DNA of 35,537 nt from NCBI GenBank assembly GCA_023440705.1, contig JAEXRP010000105.1, positions 1 to 35,537 on the forward strand, in the 5' to 3' direction. Below the pieces are notes generated by a model that saw nothing but the letters and a program-made list of their open reading frames with translations, searched no databases and was not told the origin of the DNA. Origin of the DNA: Soonwooa sp023440705 (GTDB lineage Bacteria > Bacteroidota > Bacteroidia > Flavobacteriales > Weeksellaceae). A program made the translations under genes and the position numbers. The first letter of the stretch is position 1, and every line of letters begins with the position of its first letter. Positions 1 through 7,985 of the stretch are shown piece by piece.

Positions 1-21
1 GTTCGAATCCCAGCCGGGTCA
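1..21 (+). tRNA. tRNA-Lys, 3' fragment cut by the window edge
   Basis: The first 21 bases are identical to the last 21 bases of the complete tRNA-Lys at 173-245: the T-loop TTCGAAT, the 3' half of the T-stem, the 3' acceptor strand and the discriminator A. The 5' part, including the anticodon, lies outside the window, so Lys is inferred from identity alone. It is the first of three tRNA genes in a row. Confidence 0.75.
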
Positions 22-57
22 CTAGCAAAAAATTACTGGATTTTTGTAATTTTATTT

Positions 58-140
58 GCCTGTGTGGTGAAATTGGTAGACACGCCATCTTGAGGGGGTG
101 GTTTCCTAAGGATGTGCTGGTTCGAGTCCAGTCGCAGGCA
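58..140 (+). tRNA. tRNA-Leu (anticodon GAG)
   Basis: An 83-base class II tRNA. The acceptor strands GCCTGTG (58-64) and CGCAGGC (133-139) pair with one G-U, followed by discriminator A. The anticodon arm is CCATC-TTGAGGG-GGTGG, which puts GAG at positions 34-36 of the tRNA. A long variable arm and the T-arm with TTCGAGT follow. The long variable arm and the D-loop AATTGGTAGACACG fit tRNA-Leu. CCA is not encoded. Confidence 0.93.
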
Positions 141-172
141 CAAGCAAAAAATTAGAATAAGCAATTATTCAA

Positions 173-245
173 GACTCGGTAGCTCAGCTGGTAGAGCAAT
201 ACACTTTTAATGTATGGGTCCTGGGTTCGAATCCCAGCCGGGTCA
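173..245 (+). tRNA. tRNA-Lys (anticodon TTT)
   Basis: A complete 73-base cloverleaf. The acceptor GACTCGG pairs with CCGGGTC, the D-stem is GCTC/GAGC, and the anticodon arm is ATACA-CTTTTAA-TGTAT, giving anticodon TTT. The T-arm is CTGGG-TTCGAAT-CCCAG and the discriminator is A. CCA is not encoded. A strong terminator follows 55 bases downstream. Confidence 0.95.
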
Positions 246-300
246 CAAATTTACCTCATAGTAAATTTTTTTCATATTAATATTTTGTGATTTGGTGTTT

Positions 301-335
301 AGAAGCCTCCTGAATAAGGAGGCTTCTATGTTTTT
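301..335 (+). terminator. Rho-independent terminator of the tRNA cluster
   Basis: A perfect 10-bp stem AGAAGCCTCC/GGAGGCTTCT with a 7-base loop is followed by ATG and five T. It closes the tRNA operon on plus. Confidence 0.85.
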
Positions 336-345
336 ATACCTACTG

Positions 346-375
346 CAAAAAAAACATCTGGACTTAATCCAGATG
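346..375 (-). terminator. Rho-independent terminator of panC
   Basis: Read on minus, CATCTGGA-TTAAG-TCCAGATG forms an 8-bp stem with a 5-base loop, followed by a run of eight T. The loop contains the panC stop codon (364-366), so the terminator hairpin overlaps the end of the coding region. Confidence 0.8.
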
Positions 376-1212
376 CATATTGTCAATTAATCTTACTTTA
401 CCAACGTTAACCACGATAAAGGCGCGATAATTTTTGTCTTTATAAAAGAAGTCTGTTTCTTTCAAGGTTTCTTCGTCTGCAATTAAAAAATATTCGAGTT
501 CCATGCCTTTTTGGTTTTCGAAAATTTCTTCGACGCGATTTTTAATTTCAGGAATTGTAATAACTCGGAACCAATCATTCACCTTTTTTAAAGTTTGAAA
601 AATAATCGTCGACGCATTTCTTTCGTCTTCGCTAAGACGCATATTTCTCGAGCTCATCGCAAGACCGTCATCTTGTCTGTGGATTTTAACACCATGTATT
701 TTGACAGGAAGTTTAAGATTGTCTACCAAAGCTTCGATAATTCTTAGTTGCTGAAAGTCTTTTTCTCCGAAATAGGCGTTGTCAGATTTTACTTGTTCAA
801 ATAATCTTTCGATAACTGTTCCTACGCCATCGAAGTGTCCTGGCCTTGCCGCACCTTCCATTTCGTTTTCCAAACCATTGAAATCATAATGTTTGCTTTC
901 AAGATTGTCAGGATAAATGTCTTCTACAGAAGGAACGTATACTGCATCAACTAATCCAGAATCATCCAGTTTTTCGATGTCTTTTTCTACTGTTCTTGGG
1001 TATTTTTCGAGATCTTCAGGATTGTTAAACTGTGTTGGGTTTACAAAAATTGAAGAAATAACTAAGTCATTTTCTTTTCTAGCTTCTTTATAAAGCGAAA
1101 TGTGTCCATCGTGTAAAGCGCCCATCGTTGGTGCAAACCCGATGCTTTTGTTTTGTTTTTTAGCTTCAGATACAAATTGTTCTAATTCGCCTCTGTTATT
1201 TAGGATTTTCAT
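364..1212 (-). CDS. panC: Pantothenate synthetase (pantoate--beta-alanine ligase)
   Basis: Cytoplasmic enzyme that joins pantoate and beta-alanine using ATP, the last step of pantothenate (vitamin B5, CoA precursor) synthesis. The 282 residues match the family length. The N-terminal GFAPTMGALHDGH at about 26-38 is the HIGH-type nucleotidyltransferase motif. SIFVNPTQF, the GAARPGHFDGVGTV stretch, the FGEKDFQQL loop and the SSRN element near 189 all fit PanC. The gene stands alone on minus and diverges from the GT5-domain gene. The ATG start gives the usual N-terminus (MKILNNRGEL). panB and panD are not in the window. Confidence 0.97.
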   Translation of the reverse strand: MKILNNRGELEQFVSEAKKQNKSIGFAPTMGALHDGHISLYKEARKENDLVISSIFVNPTQFNNPEDLEKYPRTVEKDIEKLDDSGLVDAVYVPSVEDIYPDNLESKHYDFNGLENEMEGAARPGHFDGVGTVIERLFEQVKSDNAYFGEKDFQQLRIIEALVDNLKLPVKIHGVKIHRQDDGLAMSSRNMRLSEDERNASTIIFQTLKKVNDWFRVITIPEIKNRVEEIFENQKGMELEYFLIADEETLKETDFFYKDKNYRAFIVVNVGKVRLIDNMHLD

Positions 1213-1386
1213 AATCTTGTTAAAATTGAATGTAAAATTATAAAATGTATCTGTACGAAAGTTTTTTATTTGTTAAAAATTTATAAAATTAAATGTTAAA
1301 TGCTTGATTTAGTGCGCATATAAGTGTGTTAGTTGACCAAATCGTGCTAAAATTTATTAAAATAAAACAATTGCAATAAATTTTTG

Positions 1387-1394
1387 TAATTTTG
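1387..1394 (+). promoter_or_regulatory. Putative -7 box for the GT5-domain gene
   Basis: TAATTTTG matches the Bacteroidota -7 consensus TAnnTTTG and lies 41 bases before the start codon. No TTG sits at the usual 19-21-base spacing, so only half of the promoter is supported. It lies in the 223-base divergent region between panC and this gene. Confidence 0.45.
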
Positions 1395-1435
1395 CAAAAT
1401 AAAGTGTTTATACTTTTTAGACAATAAAATATATT

Positions 1436-2206
1436 ATGCCGAATCAAAAGATTTTGTACGTTACAACAGAGATGTATCCTTACCATGAAGATTCTAACAT
1501 GGGTAACATGGTCCACCAGATGGCTCTGAAAATGCATCAAGAAGGTAACGATGTGAGGGTTTTCATGCCAAGGTTTGGACAAATTAGTGAAAGAAAATTC
1601 CAACTACATGAGGTTATTAGGCTTTCTGGGATGAATATTATCATCAATGACCTAGATCAACCTTTGATTATTAAAGTAGCTTCGTTGCCAGGAGAAAGAC
1701 TTCAGGTTTACTTTATCGATAACGAAGAGTATTTCAAAAGAAAGCAATTGTATTTTGATGACGAAGGAAAAGCTTTTGAAGATAACAACGAAAGAGCAGT
1801 TTTCTTCGCACGTGGTGTTATCGAAACGATCAAAAAACTTAACTGGGTGCCAGATGTAATCCATATCAATGGATGGATGGCTTCTCTTATTCCTATTTAC
1901 TTAAAAACATTTTATAAAGACGATACATATTTTAACGATACTAAGTTAGTTTTGTCTCTTTATAATGAAGAAAATTCTGAACTAGGAAGCAATAGTAAAG
2001 AAATTCTAACTTTTGATAATATTACAGAACTTACATCGTTAGATAATCCAAGTTTCTTAGGCTTTGTTAATGATAGTATGAACTATGTTGATGCGATTGT
2101 AAAAGGAGACGAATTTTTAGTAGAATCTTTAGAAGAGGCTTATGGACAAGCGTCAGCTGAGAAATCTGATTATCTAAGTGTAGATGCAATCGCGCAACTA
2201 TATTAA
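1436..2206 (+). CDS. Stand-alone starch/glycogen synthase catalytic-type domain (GT5 N-terminal domain)
   Basis: The 256-residue protein resembles only the N-terminal Rossmann domain of GlgA-type glycogen synthases. The start KILYVTTEMYPY, the MPRFG segment near 44-48 and the DVIHINGWMASLIPIYLK segment near 140 correspond to the GT5 fold. Full GlgA is about 480 residues; the C-terminal nucleotide-sugar domain is absent. The usual K-x-G-G-L ADP-glucose motif after the first strand is replaced by DSNMGN, so ordinary glycogen synthase activity is doubtful. It is followed 15 bases later by a DUF4270 lipoprotein and then by glmS, which suggests a conserved envelope-related unit. A regulatory or binding role is only a guess. 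Confidence 0.75.
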   Translation: MPNQKILYVTTEMYPYHEDSNMGNMVHQMALKMHQEGNDVRVFMPRFGQISERKFQLHEVIRLSGMNIIINDLDQPLIIKVASLPGERLQVYFIDNEEYFKRKQLYFDDEGKAFEDNNERAVFFARGVIETIKKLNWVPDVIHINGWMASLIPIYLKTFYKDDTYFNDTKLVLSLYNEENSELGSNSKEILTFDNITELTSLDNPSFLGFVNDSMNYVDAIVKGDEFLVESLEEAYGQASAEKSDYLSVDAIAQLY

Positions 2207-2221
2207 ATCGAAAAAACAAGA

Positions 2222-3790
2222 ATGATAAATAAATTAAAAAGCCTAATTACATTAGGAAGTGCTTTAGTATTGACTTTGGCTGTTGTTAGTTGCGAATCGG
2301 ATTTGGATAATCTTGGGGAGCAATTGTTTGAGGGGAATAGTGCAGAAGGTGTTGAAACGGCTTATAGTATCGTTGGATTTAATCATACTTATGGAGATGT
2401 TATAAGAACTGATGCTGGTAAATTAGGTTATGGAACTTTAGGTGCTTTCACAGAGCCTGTTTTCGGGATGCAAAAATCGTCTTATGTTAGTCAAGTACGT
2501 ATGTCTACTGATAACGCAGATTTTGGTAAGAATGCAACTTTAGATTCTGCTGTGTTAGTTATTAATCCGTTATACGAGAAAGATTCTGTTACAACGACAA
2601 CCAAAGATGATTACATTTATCCAATCGGAAATGTAGAGGCAAAAAAAGTTGTTAATACTTATCCTGTTGCTAAATATGGTAAATATAAAATTGGAGGAAA
2701 CAAAACCAGTTTTAAAATTAATGTTAAAGAGGTTAATGATTTCTTAGGTGCTTATGCTGATGAAAAATTATCTAATAAAACGGTAAATGTTGCATCAAAC
2801 GTTTTAGGGTCAAAAGTATTCGACGGAACAATTAATTCAGTTACTGTTACAAAAAAATCGGATAATTCCGAATTGTTAAATAGAGACGTTAGCTTAAGAA
2901 TTCCTTTGGATAAAGATTTCTTCCAAACTAAAATTATCGCTAAAAATAAGCAGCCAGAATTAACGAGTGCCGCTAACTTTATTAGATATTTTAAAGGAGT
3001 TCAAATTTCGGTTGAAGAGAATGATGGTTATATTTTTAAATTTGATCCTTCTTCAGTTGCTATTAAATTATATTACAAAAATGACGTAACTGCGACAGAT
3101 GGCACAGTAACCCGAAGTGAGTTGTTGCAATATGATTTGAGTTTAGGTGGCGTTAATGCGAAGTTTAACCAAATTGAATACAACAGAACCGGGACGCCTT
3201 ATGCTGATGCAATTGCTGGTATTACCGAAGCTGGACAATCGCAATTATTTGCTCAAGGTATGGGAGGAAGCGGCCTTACGGTTAGAATTCCTGCTCAGAC
3301 TATTGCAACTTTAAGAGATTTATATAAAAATCAAAAAGTGGGTATTGTAACAGCTAAAATTAGATTATATACAGATGAATCTATTTGGAAAAATACGTTT
3401 TCAAAACCTTCTTATTTTACAGTTAAGGAAAAAGATGCTACCGATTTTTTAAGTGATATGACGGCACTTGCGAATACAACTTATACTTTAATTAGACCTT
3501 ATAATTTAGATAAGGAGGATGCATATTATGATATTGGTATTACAAAAACCTTAAAAGATATTATAGAACAGGCTAAAGAACCAAAAGACCTAATAATCGA
3601 TTTAGGAAGTTATTTATCAAGTTCCTCATCTGGATTAATGCTTGGTTTAGATTATACAGATCGTGCTTATACACCTAACAGAATTGTATTAAAAGGTACA
3701 GATGCAAATAATGTTGGGAAAGAAATTGAAGCTAGCTTACTTAAGGACTACAAAAATGTTCAATTAAGAGTTGCTTATTCAAAAAAATAA
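2222..3790 (+). CDS. DUF4270 family lipoprotein
   Basis: A 522-residue predicted lipoprotein. A basic N-terminus (MINKLKS), a hydrophobic segment and the lipobox LAVVSC put the lipidated Cys near residue 24. The rest is rich in beta-type sequence, Thr, Ser and Asn, with motifs such as YGTLGAFTEPVFG near 75 and paired DSAVL and RIPL elements. This matches the DUF4270 family known in Bacteroidota, whose function I do not know. It lies 15 bases after the GT5-domain gene and 42 bases before glmS and is probably cotranscribed with them. It is likely outer-membrane anchored, possibly surface exposed. Confidence 0.85.
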   Translation: MINKLKSLITLGSALVLTLAVVSCESDLDNLGEQLFEGNSAEGVETAYSIVGFNHTYGDVIRTDAGKLGYGTLGAFTEPVFGMQKSSYVSQVRMSTDNADFGKNATLDSAVLVINPLYEKDSVTTTTKDDYIYPIGNVEAKKVVNTYPVAKYGKYKIGGNKTSFKINVKEVNDFLGAYADEKLSNKTVNVASNVLGSKVFDGTINSVTVTKKSDNSELLNRDVSLRIPLDKDFFQTKIIAKNKQPELTSAANFIRYFKGVQISVEENDGYIFKFDPSSVAIKLYYKNDVTATDGTVTRSELLQYDLSLGGVNAKFNQIEYNRTGTPYADAIAGITEAGQSQLFAQGMGGSGLTVRIPAQTIATLRDLYKNQKVGIVTAKIRLYTDESIWKNTFSKPSYFTVKEKDATDFLSDMTALANTTYTLIRPYNLDKEDAYYDIGITKTLKDIIEQAKEPKDLIIDLGSYLSSSSSGLMLGLDYTDRAYTPNRIVLKGTDANNVGKEIEASLLKDYKNVQLRVAYSKK

Positions 3791-3832
3791 TCAAAATAAA
3801 ATTAATAACACAAATATTAAAAAACATAAATT

Positions 3833-5686
3833 ATGTGCGGAATTGTTGGATATACAGGTTTTAGAGATGCTTACGATATCGTAATTAGCGGATTGAGACG
3901 TTTAGAATATAGAGGTTATGATAGCGCAGGTATTGTAATCGACAATGACAATAACAAACTTGAAGTTAAAAAAACTAAAGGTAAAGTTGATGACTTAGCA
4001 GAGATTTCTGAAGGTCTTCAAGGTGTTGCACATGTGGGGATGGGGCACACTCGTTGGGCAACTCACGGTGTTCCGAGTGACAGAAACTCGCATCCGCATT
4101 TATCAAATAATGGTAAAATTGCTTTGATTCACAATGGTATTATTGAAAATTATGATACTATTAAAACGATGCTTATTGCTAACGGCTTCGAATTCCATTC
4201 AGAAACTGATACAGAAGTTCTAGTTAATTTAATTCAATATTTTACCGATAAAAATCCAGAGTTAGGATTTGCAGGTGCTGTTAGAGCTTCTCTTAATGAG
4301 GTTTATGGTGCTTATGCAATCACTGTGATGCACGAAGATTTCCCTGGAGAGCTTATTGTAGCAAGATTAGGATCTCCTTTAGCTATTGGTCTTGGGGATA
4401 AAGAATTCTTTATTGCTTCTGATGCTTCTCCTTTTGTTGAATTTACAAAAGAGGCTGTTTATTTAGAAGAAGGTCACATGGCTACTATTTCTTTAGAAAA
4501 TGGTGTTAATATTTTCACGATTAAAGACAACGAAAAAGTTGAACCAGCTATACAAGAATTAAGATTGAATCTTGAGCAAATCGAAAAAGGGGGATACGAG
4601 CATTTTATGCTAAAAGAAATTTTTGAGCAACCTAAATCTATCCTTGATACCATGAGAGGTCGTCTTCTTGTAAATGAAGGCATCATTAAAATGGCTGGTA
4701 TTTGGGATCATCTTGAGCGCATCAACAAAGCTGAAAGAATTGTAATTATCGCTTGTGGTACTTCTTGGCATGCTGGTCTTATTGGAGAATATCTGATTGA
4801 AGAATTTGCAAGAATCCCTGTTGAAGTAGAATATGCTTCAGAATTTAGATATAGAAATCCAATTATTGGACCTAAAGATGTTGTTATTGCTATTTCTCAA
4901 TCTGGTGAAACAGCTGATACAATGGCTGCTATCAAGCTTGCTAAAGAGAAGGGCGCTTTCGTATATGGTATTTGTAACGTTGTTGACTCATCAATAGCAA
5001 GAGTTACAGACGCAGGGTCTTATACACATGCAGGACCAGAAATTGGAGTTGCTTCCACAAAAGCATTTACTGCACAATTAACAATTTTATCGTTAATAGC
5101 TCTTAAATTAGGAAAACACAATGGTAATCTTGGTAATGCAGAATTTATGAGTTTAATTGCAGAATTAGACGCGATTCCGACTAAAGTAGAAGAAGTTTTA
5201 CAATCTTCACATGAAGTTGCTAAAAACATTGCTAAACAATATGTTGATGCGACTAACTTCCTATATTTGGGTAGAGGATATAACTTCCCTTCAGCATTAG
5301 AAGGAGCTCTTAAGCTAAAAGAAATTTCATACATCCATGCAGAAGGTTATCCAGCTGCGGAAATGAAACACGGACCAATCGCGCTTATTGATGAGAACAT
5401 GCCAATCGTTATTATTGCTCCTAAACAAGGGCATTATGATAAAATTGTAAGTAACGTCCAAGAGATTAAAGCTAGAAAAGGACAAGTTATTGCAGTTGTT
5501 AATAAAGGTGATGTACAAGTGGCGTCGATGGCTGATCATGTGATAGAAATGCCAGAAACATCAGAGTGTTTTTCACCGATTGTAGCTGCGATTCCATTAC
5601 AATTATTGTCTTACTACATCGCAGTTTATAGAGGCGCAAATGTCGATCAACCTAGAAATCTTGCAAAATCTGTAACAGTTGAATAA
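3833..5686 (+). CDS. glmS: Glutamine--fructose-6-phosphate aminotransferase (isomerizing)
   Basis: Makes glucosamine-6-phosphate from fructose-6-phosphate and glutamine, the entry step to UDP-GlcNAc for peptidoglycan and LPS. The 617 residues are full length. The catalytic Cys follows the initiator Met (MCGIVGYTG), and GHTRWATHG and HNGIIENY mark the class II glutamine amidotransferase domain (about 1-240). Two SIS domains follow, with CGTSWHAG, SQSGETADT and AEGYPAAEMKHGP, and the C-terminus DQPRNLAKSVTVE is typical. The 42-base leader is too short for a glmS ribozyme, and none is expected outside Firmicutes. It ends the GT5/DUF4270/glmS run. Confidence 0.98.
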   Translation: MCGIVGYTGFRDAYDIVISGLRRLEYRGYDSAGIVIDNDNNKLEVKKTKGKVDDLAEISEGLQGVAHVGMGHTRWATHGVPSDRNSHPHLSNNGKIALIHNGIIENYDTIKTMLIANGFEFHSETDTEVLVNLIQYFTDKNPELGFAGAVRASLNEVYGAYAITVMHEDFPGELIVARLGSPLAIGLGDKEFFIASDASPFVEFTKEAVYLEEGHMATISLENGVNIFTIKDNEKVEPAIQELRLNLEQIEKGGYEHFMLKEIFEQPKSILDTMRGRLLVNEGIIKMAGIWDHLERINKAERIVIIACGTSWHAGLIGEYLIEEFARIPVEVEYASEFRYRNPIIGPKDVVIAISQSGETADTMAAIKLAKEKGAFVYGICNVVDSSIARVTDAGSYTHAGPEIGVASTKAFTAQLTILSLIALKLGKHNGNLGNAEFMSLIAELDAIPTKVEEVLQSSHEVAKNIAKQYVDATNFLYLGRGYNFPSALEGALKLKEISYIHAEGYPAAEMKHGPIALIDENMPIVIIAPKQGHYDKIVSNVQEIKARKGQVIAVVNKGDVQVASMADHVIEMPETSECFSPIVAAIPLQLLSYYIAVYRGANVDQPRNLAKSVTVE

Positions 5687-5789
5687 AAAATTGTTATTAA
5701 AACAATATTACTAATAAAAATACGTTAAGGAAAAGTAATAGTAGTTTTAAAAAAAATTATATATTTACCGCTTAATTTCTGAATAGAGA

Positions 5790-7217
5790 ATGAAAAGGAT
5801 ATTTCTTATATTATTATCTTCTGCAGCTGTTGTTTCTTGTTCTAAAGGAGGGGGCAAGTCTGCAGGAAGACCAGGTGCTAAAACAAAAGGGGAGTTAATC
5901 CCTGCAAAGTCGGCAAAAACGTTTACAGCTGAAAGACCTTTCGGGATGGTTCCTGTACCAGGAGGCTCCTATGTGATGGGTATGACAGATGTAGATTTTA
6001 CAAACATGCCTGAGAAAGCCAATCCTAAAACAGTGACTGTTTCTTCATTCTTTATGGACGAAACCGAAGTTACTAATGGCGAGTATAGAGAATTTATTAA
6101 CTATGTTAGAGATTCAATCGCAAGAACTCTTTTAGCTGAGGCTGCTGGTACTGGTGGTTCCGAGAGTTCTACAGGAGCTAGTATTTCCGACTATGCATAT
6201 GCATCTCAAAAAGGTGGAGAAAACGTGACGCCTTATCAATCATACCTTGAAGCTCAAGGAGGAAGAGATGGTTATAGCGAGGCTAAAAAGTTGGACTGGA
6301 GAGTTCCGTTACATTGGAATACTTCAGCTTATCCAGATGAGCAATACGCAGAAGTTCTAGAGTCAATGTATATTGCTCCAGATAAGCGTATCAATAACGA
6401 AAGATTATTAGATGCTAACAAGTTGCAATATGCTTATCAGTGGGAAGATGTTGCTTCGGCTGTTAGAGATAAAAACAGAGATGCATCTTATCTTAAAAAA
6501 GAAAGCATCAAAGTATATCCAGACACAACAGTTTGGGTAAGAGATTTCAACTATGCTTATAATGAGCCTCTATTTGATCAATATTTTTGGCATCAAGCTT
6601 ACAAAAATTATCCTGTAGTTGGGGTAACTTGGGATCAAGCGCGTGCTTTTTGTAATTATAAAACTAAAAGAAAGTCTGACTTTAATAATAGTTTAAAGAA
6701 GAAAAAGCAAAAACCAATGAACTTCCGTCTACCAACAGAAGCTGAATGGGAATTCGCTGCTAGAGGTGGTGTGGAGAATGCAACTTATCCTTGGGGTGGA
6801 CCTAACTTACAAGATGATAGAGGATGCTATTTAGCTAACTTCAAACCGAAGAGAGGTAACTATATTGAGGATGAGAAAAAGGGAGACTATGTATATACTG
6901 CTCCTGTTAAGAAATTCCCTAGAAATGGTTACGGCCTTTACGATATGGCTGGTAACGTATCAGAGTGGACAGAGTCTCCATTCAGTAACTCAACCTATCA
7001 ATTCTCTTCAACGCTTAACCCTAATATGTCAAATCAAGCATACAGAGAAATTAAGAAAACTGTACGCGGTGGATCTTGGAAAGATGCAGGTTATCTATTG
7101 ATGACAGGTTATAGAGACTGGGAAAGAAAAGATTCTGCTAGAAGCTACATTGGATTTAGAACTGTACAAGATATTGCGGCAGGATCTGCTAAATTCAAAA
7201 AGAAGTCTACAAAATAA
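5790..7217 (+). CDS. gldK: Gliding motility / type IX secretion lipoprotein GldK
   Basis: First gene of gldKLMN. GldK (PorK in Porphyromonas) is an outer-membrane lipoprotein that forms a periplasmic ring with GldN in the T9SS. The 475-residue protein has a lipobox VVSC with Cys near 17. A formylglycine-generating-enzyme (SUMF1) type fold follows: MVPVPGGSYVMG near 52, MDETEVTNGEYREF near 89, RLPTEAEWEFAARGG near 312, YDMAGNVSEWTES near 383 and RGGSW near 420. Family members use this fold structurally rather than as an enzyme. The gene is 103 bases after glmS. The leader holds a near-consensus -7 box (TATATTTA, 5760-5767), so gldK probably starts a new transcript. Confidence 0.95.
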   Translation: MKRIFLILLSSAAVVSCSKGGGKSAGRPGAKTKGELIPAKSAKTFTAERPFGMVPVPGGSYVMGMTDVDFTNMPEKANPKTVTVSSFFMDETEVTNGEYREFINYVRDSIARTLLAEAAGTGGSESSTGASISDYAYASQKGGENVTPYQSYLEAQGGRDGYSEAKKLDWRVPLHWNTSAYPDEQYAEVLESMYIAPDKRINNERLLDANKLQYAYQWEDVASAVRDKNRDASYLKKESIKVYPDTTVWVRDFNYAYNEPLFDQYFWHQAYKNYPVVGVTWDQARAFCNYKTKRKSDFNNSLKKKKQKPMNFRLPTEAEWEFAARGGVENATYPWGGPNLQDDRGCYLANFKPKRGNYIEDEKKGDYVYTAPVKKFPRNGYGLYDMAGNVSEWTESPFSNSTYQFSSTLNPNMSNQAYREIKKTVRGGSWKDAGYLLMTGYRDWERKDSARSYIGFRTVQDIAAGSAKFKKKSTK

Positions 7218-7262
7218 AATATCATAAACTAACTATTACTAACTAAAATTTTTAAAAAACAC

Positions 7263-7943
7263 ATGTTTAAAACTAAAGATGCCAGAATGAATTTCTTCTA
7301 TTCAATTGGCGCAGCAATCGTAATCTTAGGGGCATTATTCAAAATGACACACTGGAGCTTAGGCCCAATTTCTGGTAATGTTGCCTTAGCGGCAGGTCTT
7401 ATTATGGAAGCGATTGTATTTATCGTGTTCGCATTTGATCCACCAAAATCAGAAGAGTCTTACCATTGGGAAAATGTGTACCCTGAGCTTTTAGACGAAT
7501 CTGCTGAAAGAAAACCAAGAAAAGTAGTTAATCAAATTGCTGAGAACAAAGAATTAGAACTTTCTTTATCTAGTAAATTGGACAAAATGCTTGCTGATGC
7601 TAAATTAGATGTAAGCATGTTCGAAAGATTGAGAGGTGGAATCGAAAAGTTCGGTGCTTCTGTAGATCAAATCAACCAAACAGTTGACGTTGGTGCTTCT
7701 ACACACAAGTATAATGAGCAAATGAATCTTGCTGCTAGTCACCTAGAAAGTATGAATGCGCTTTATGCACTACAATTAGAGCACGGTAAAAAGCAGTCAG
7801 AATTCAGCAAAAAATATGTTGAAGATATTCAAAAATCTGCTGAGCAATCTGAAAAATTCAACGAAGAATTACAAGGTTTAACATCTAACTTATCTAGTCT
7901 TAATAGAGTATACGGCGGAATGCTATCTGCTATGAAGTCTTAA
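7263..7943 (+). CDS. gldL: Gliding motility / T9SS inner-membrane motor protein GldL
   Basis: GldL forms, with GldM, the proton-driven rotary motor of the T9SS in the inner membrane. In 226 residues there are two N-terminal transmembrane segments (about 11-29 and 38-58), the first followed by the conserved FKMTHWS. A Glu (IMEAIVF, near 49) lies in the second helix where the proton-coupling residue of the family lies. The remainder is a long cytoplasmic, mostly helical region. It is 45 bases after gldK and 42 bases before gldM, on the same strand. Confidence 0.95.
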   Translation: MFKTKDARMNFFYSIGAAIVILGALFKMTHWSLGPISGNVALAAGLIMEAIVFIVFAFDPPKSEESYHWENVYPELLDESAERKPRKVVNQIAENKELELSLSSKLDKMLADAKLDVSMFERLRGGIEKFGASVDQINQTVDVGASTHKYNEQMNLAASHLESMNALYALQLEHGKKQSEFSKKYVEDIQKSAEQSEKFNEELQGLTSNLSSLNRVYGGMLSAMKS

Positions 7944-7985
7944 TTTCCAGTTCATTTATTTATTAATTATTAAAATTTTTTAAAA

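Noticed and set aside
3791..3832. A glmS ribozyme or other leader RNA before glmS
   Set aside because: The gap is only 42 bases of A-rich sequence with no structure, and glmS is probably cotranscribed with the gene before it.
5694..5710. A glmS terminator (TTGTT...AACAA)
   Set aside because: The stem is only five or six A/T-rich pairs with no T run, too weak to call.
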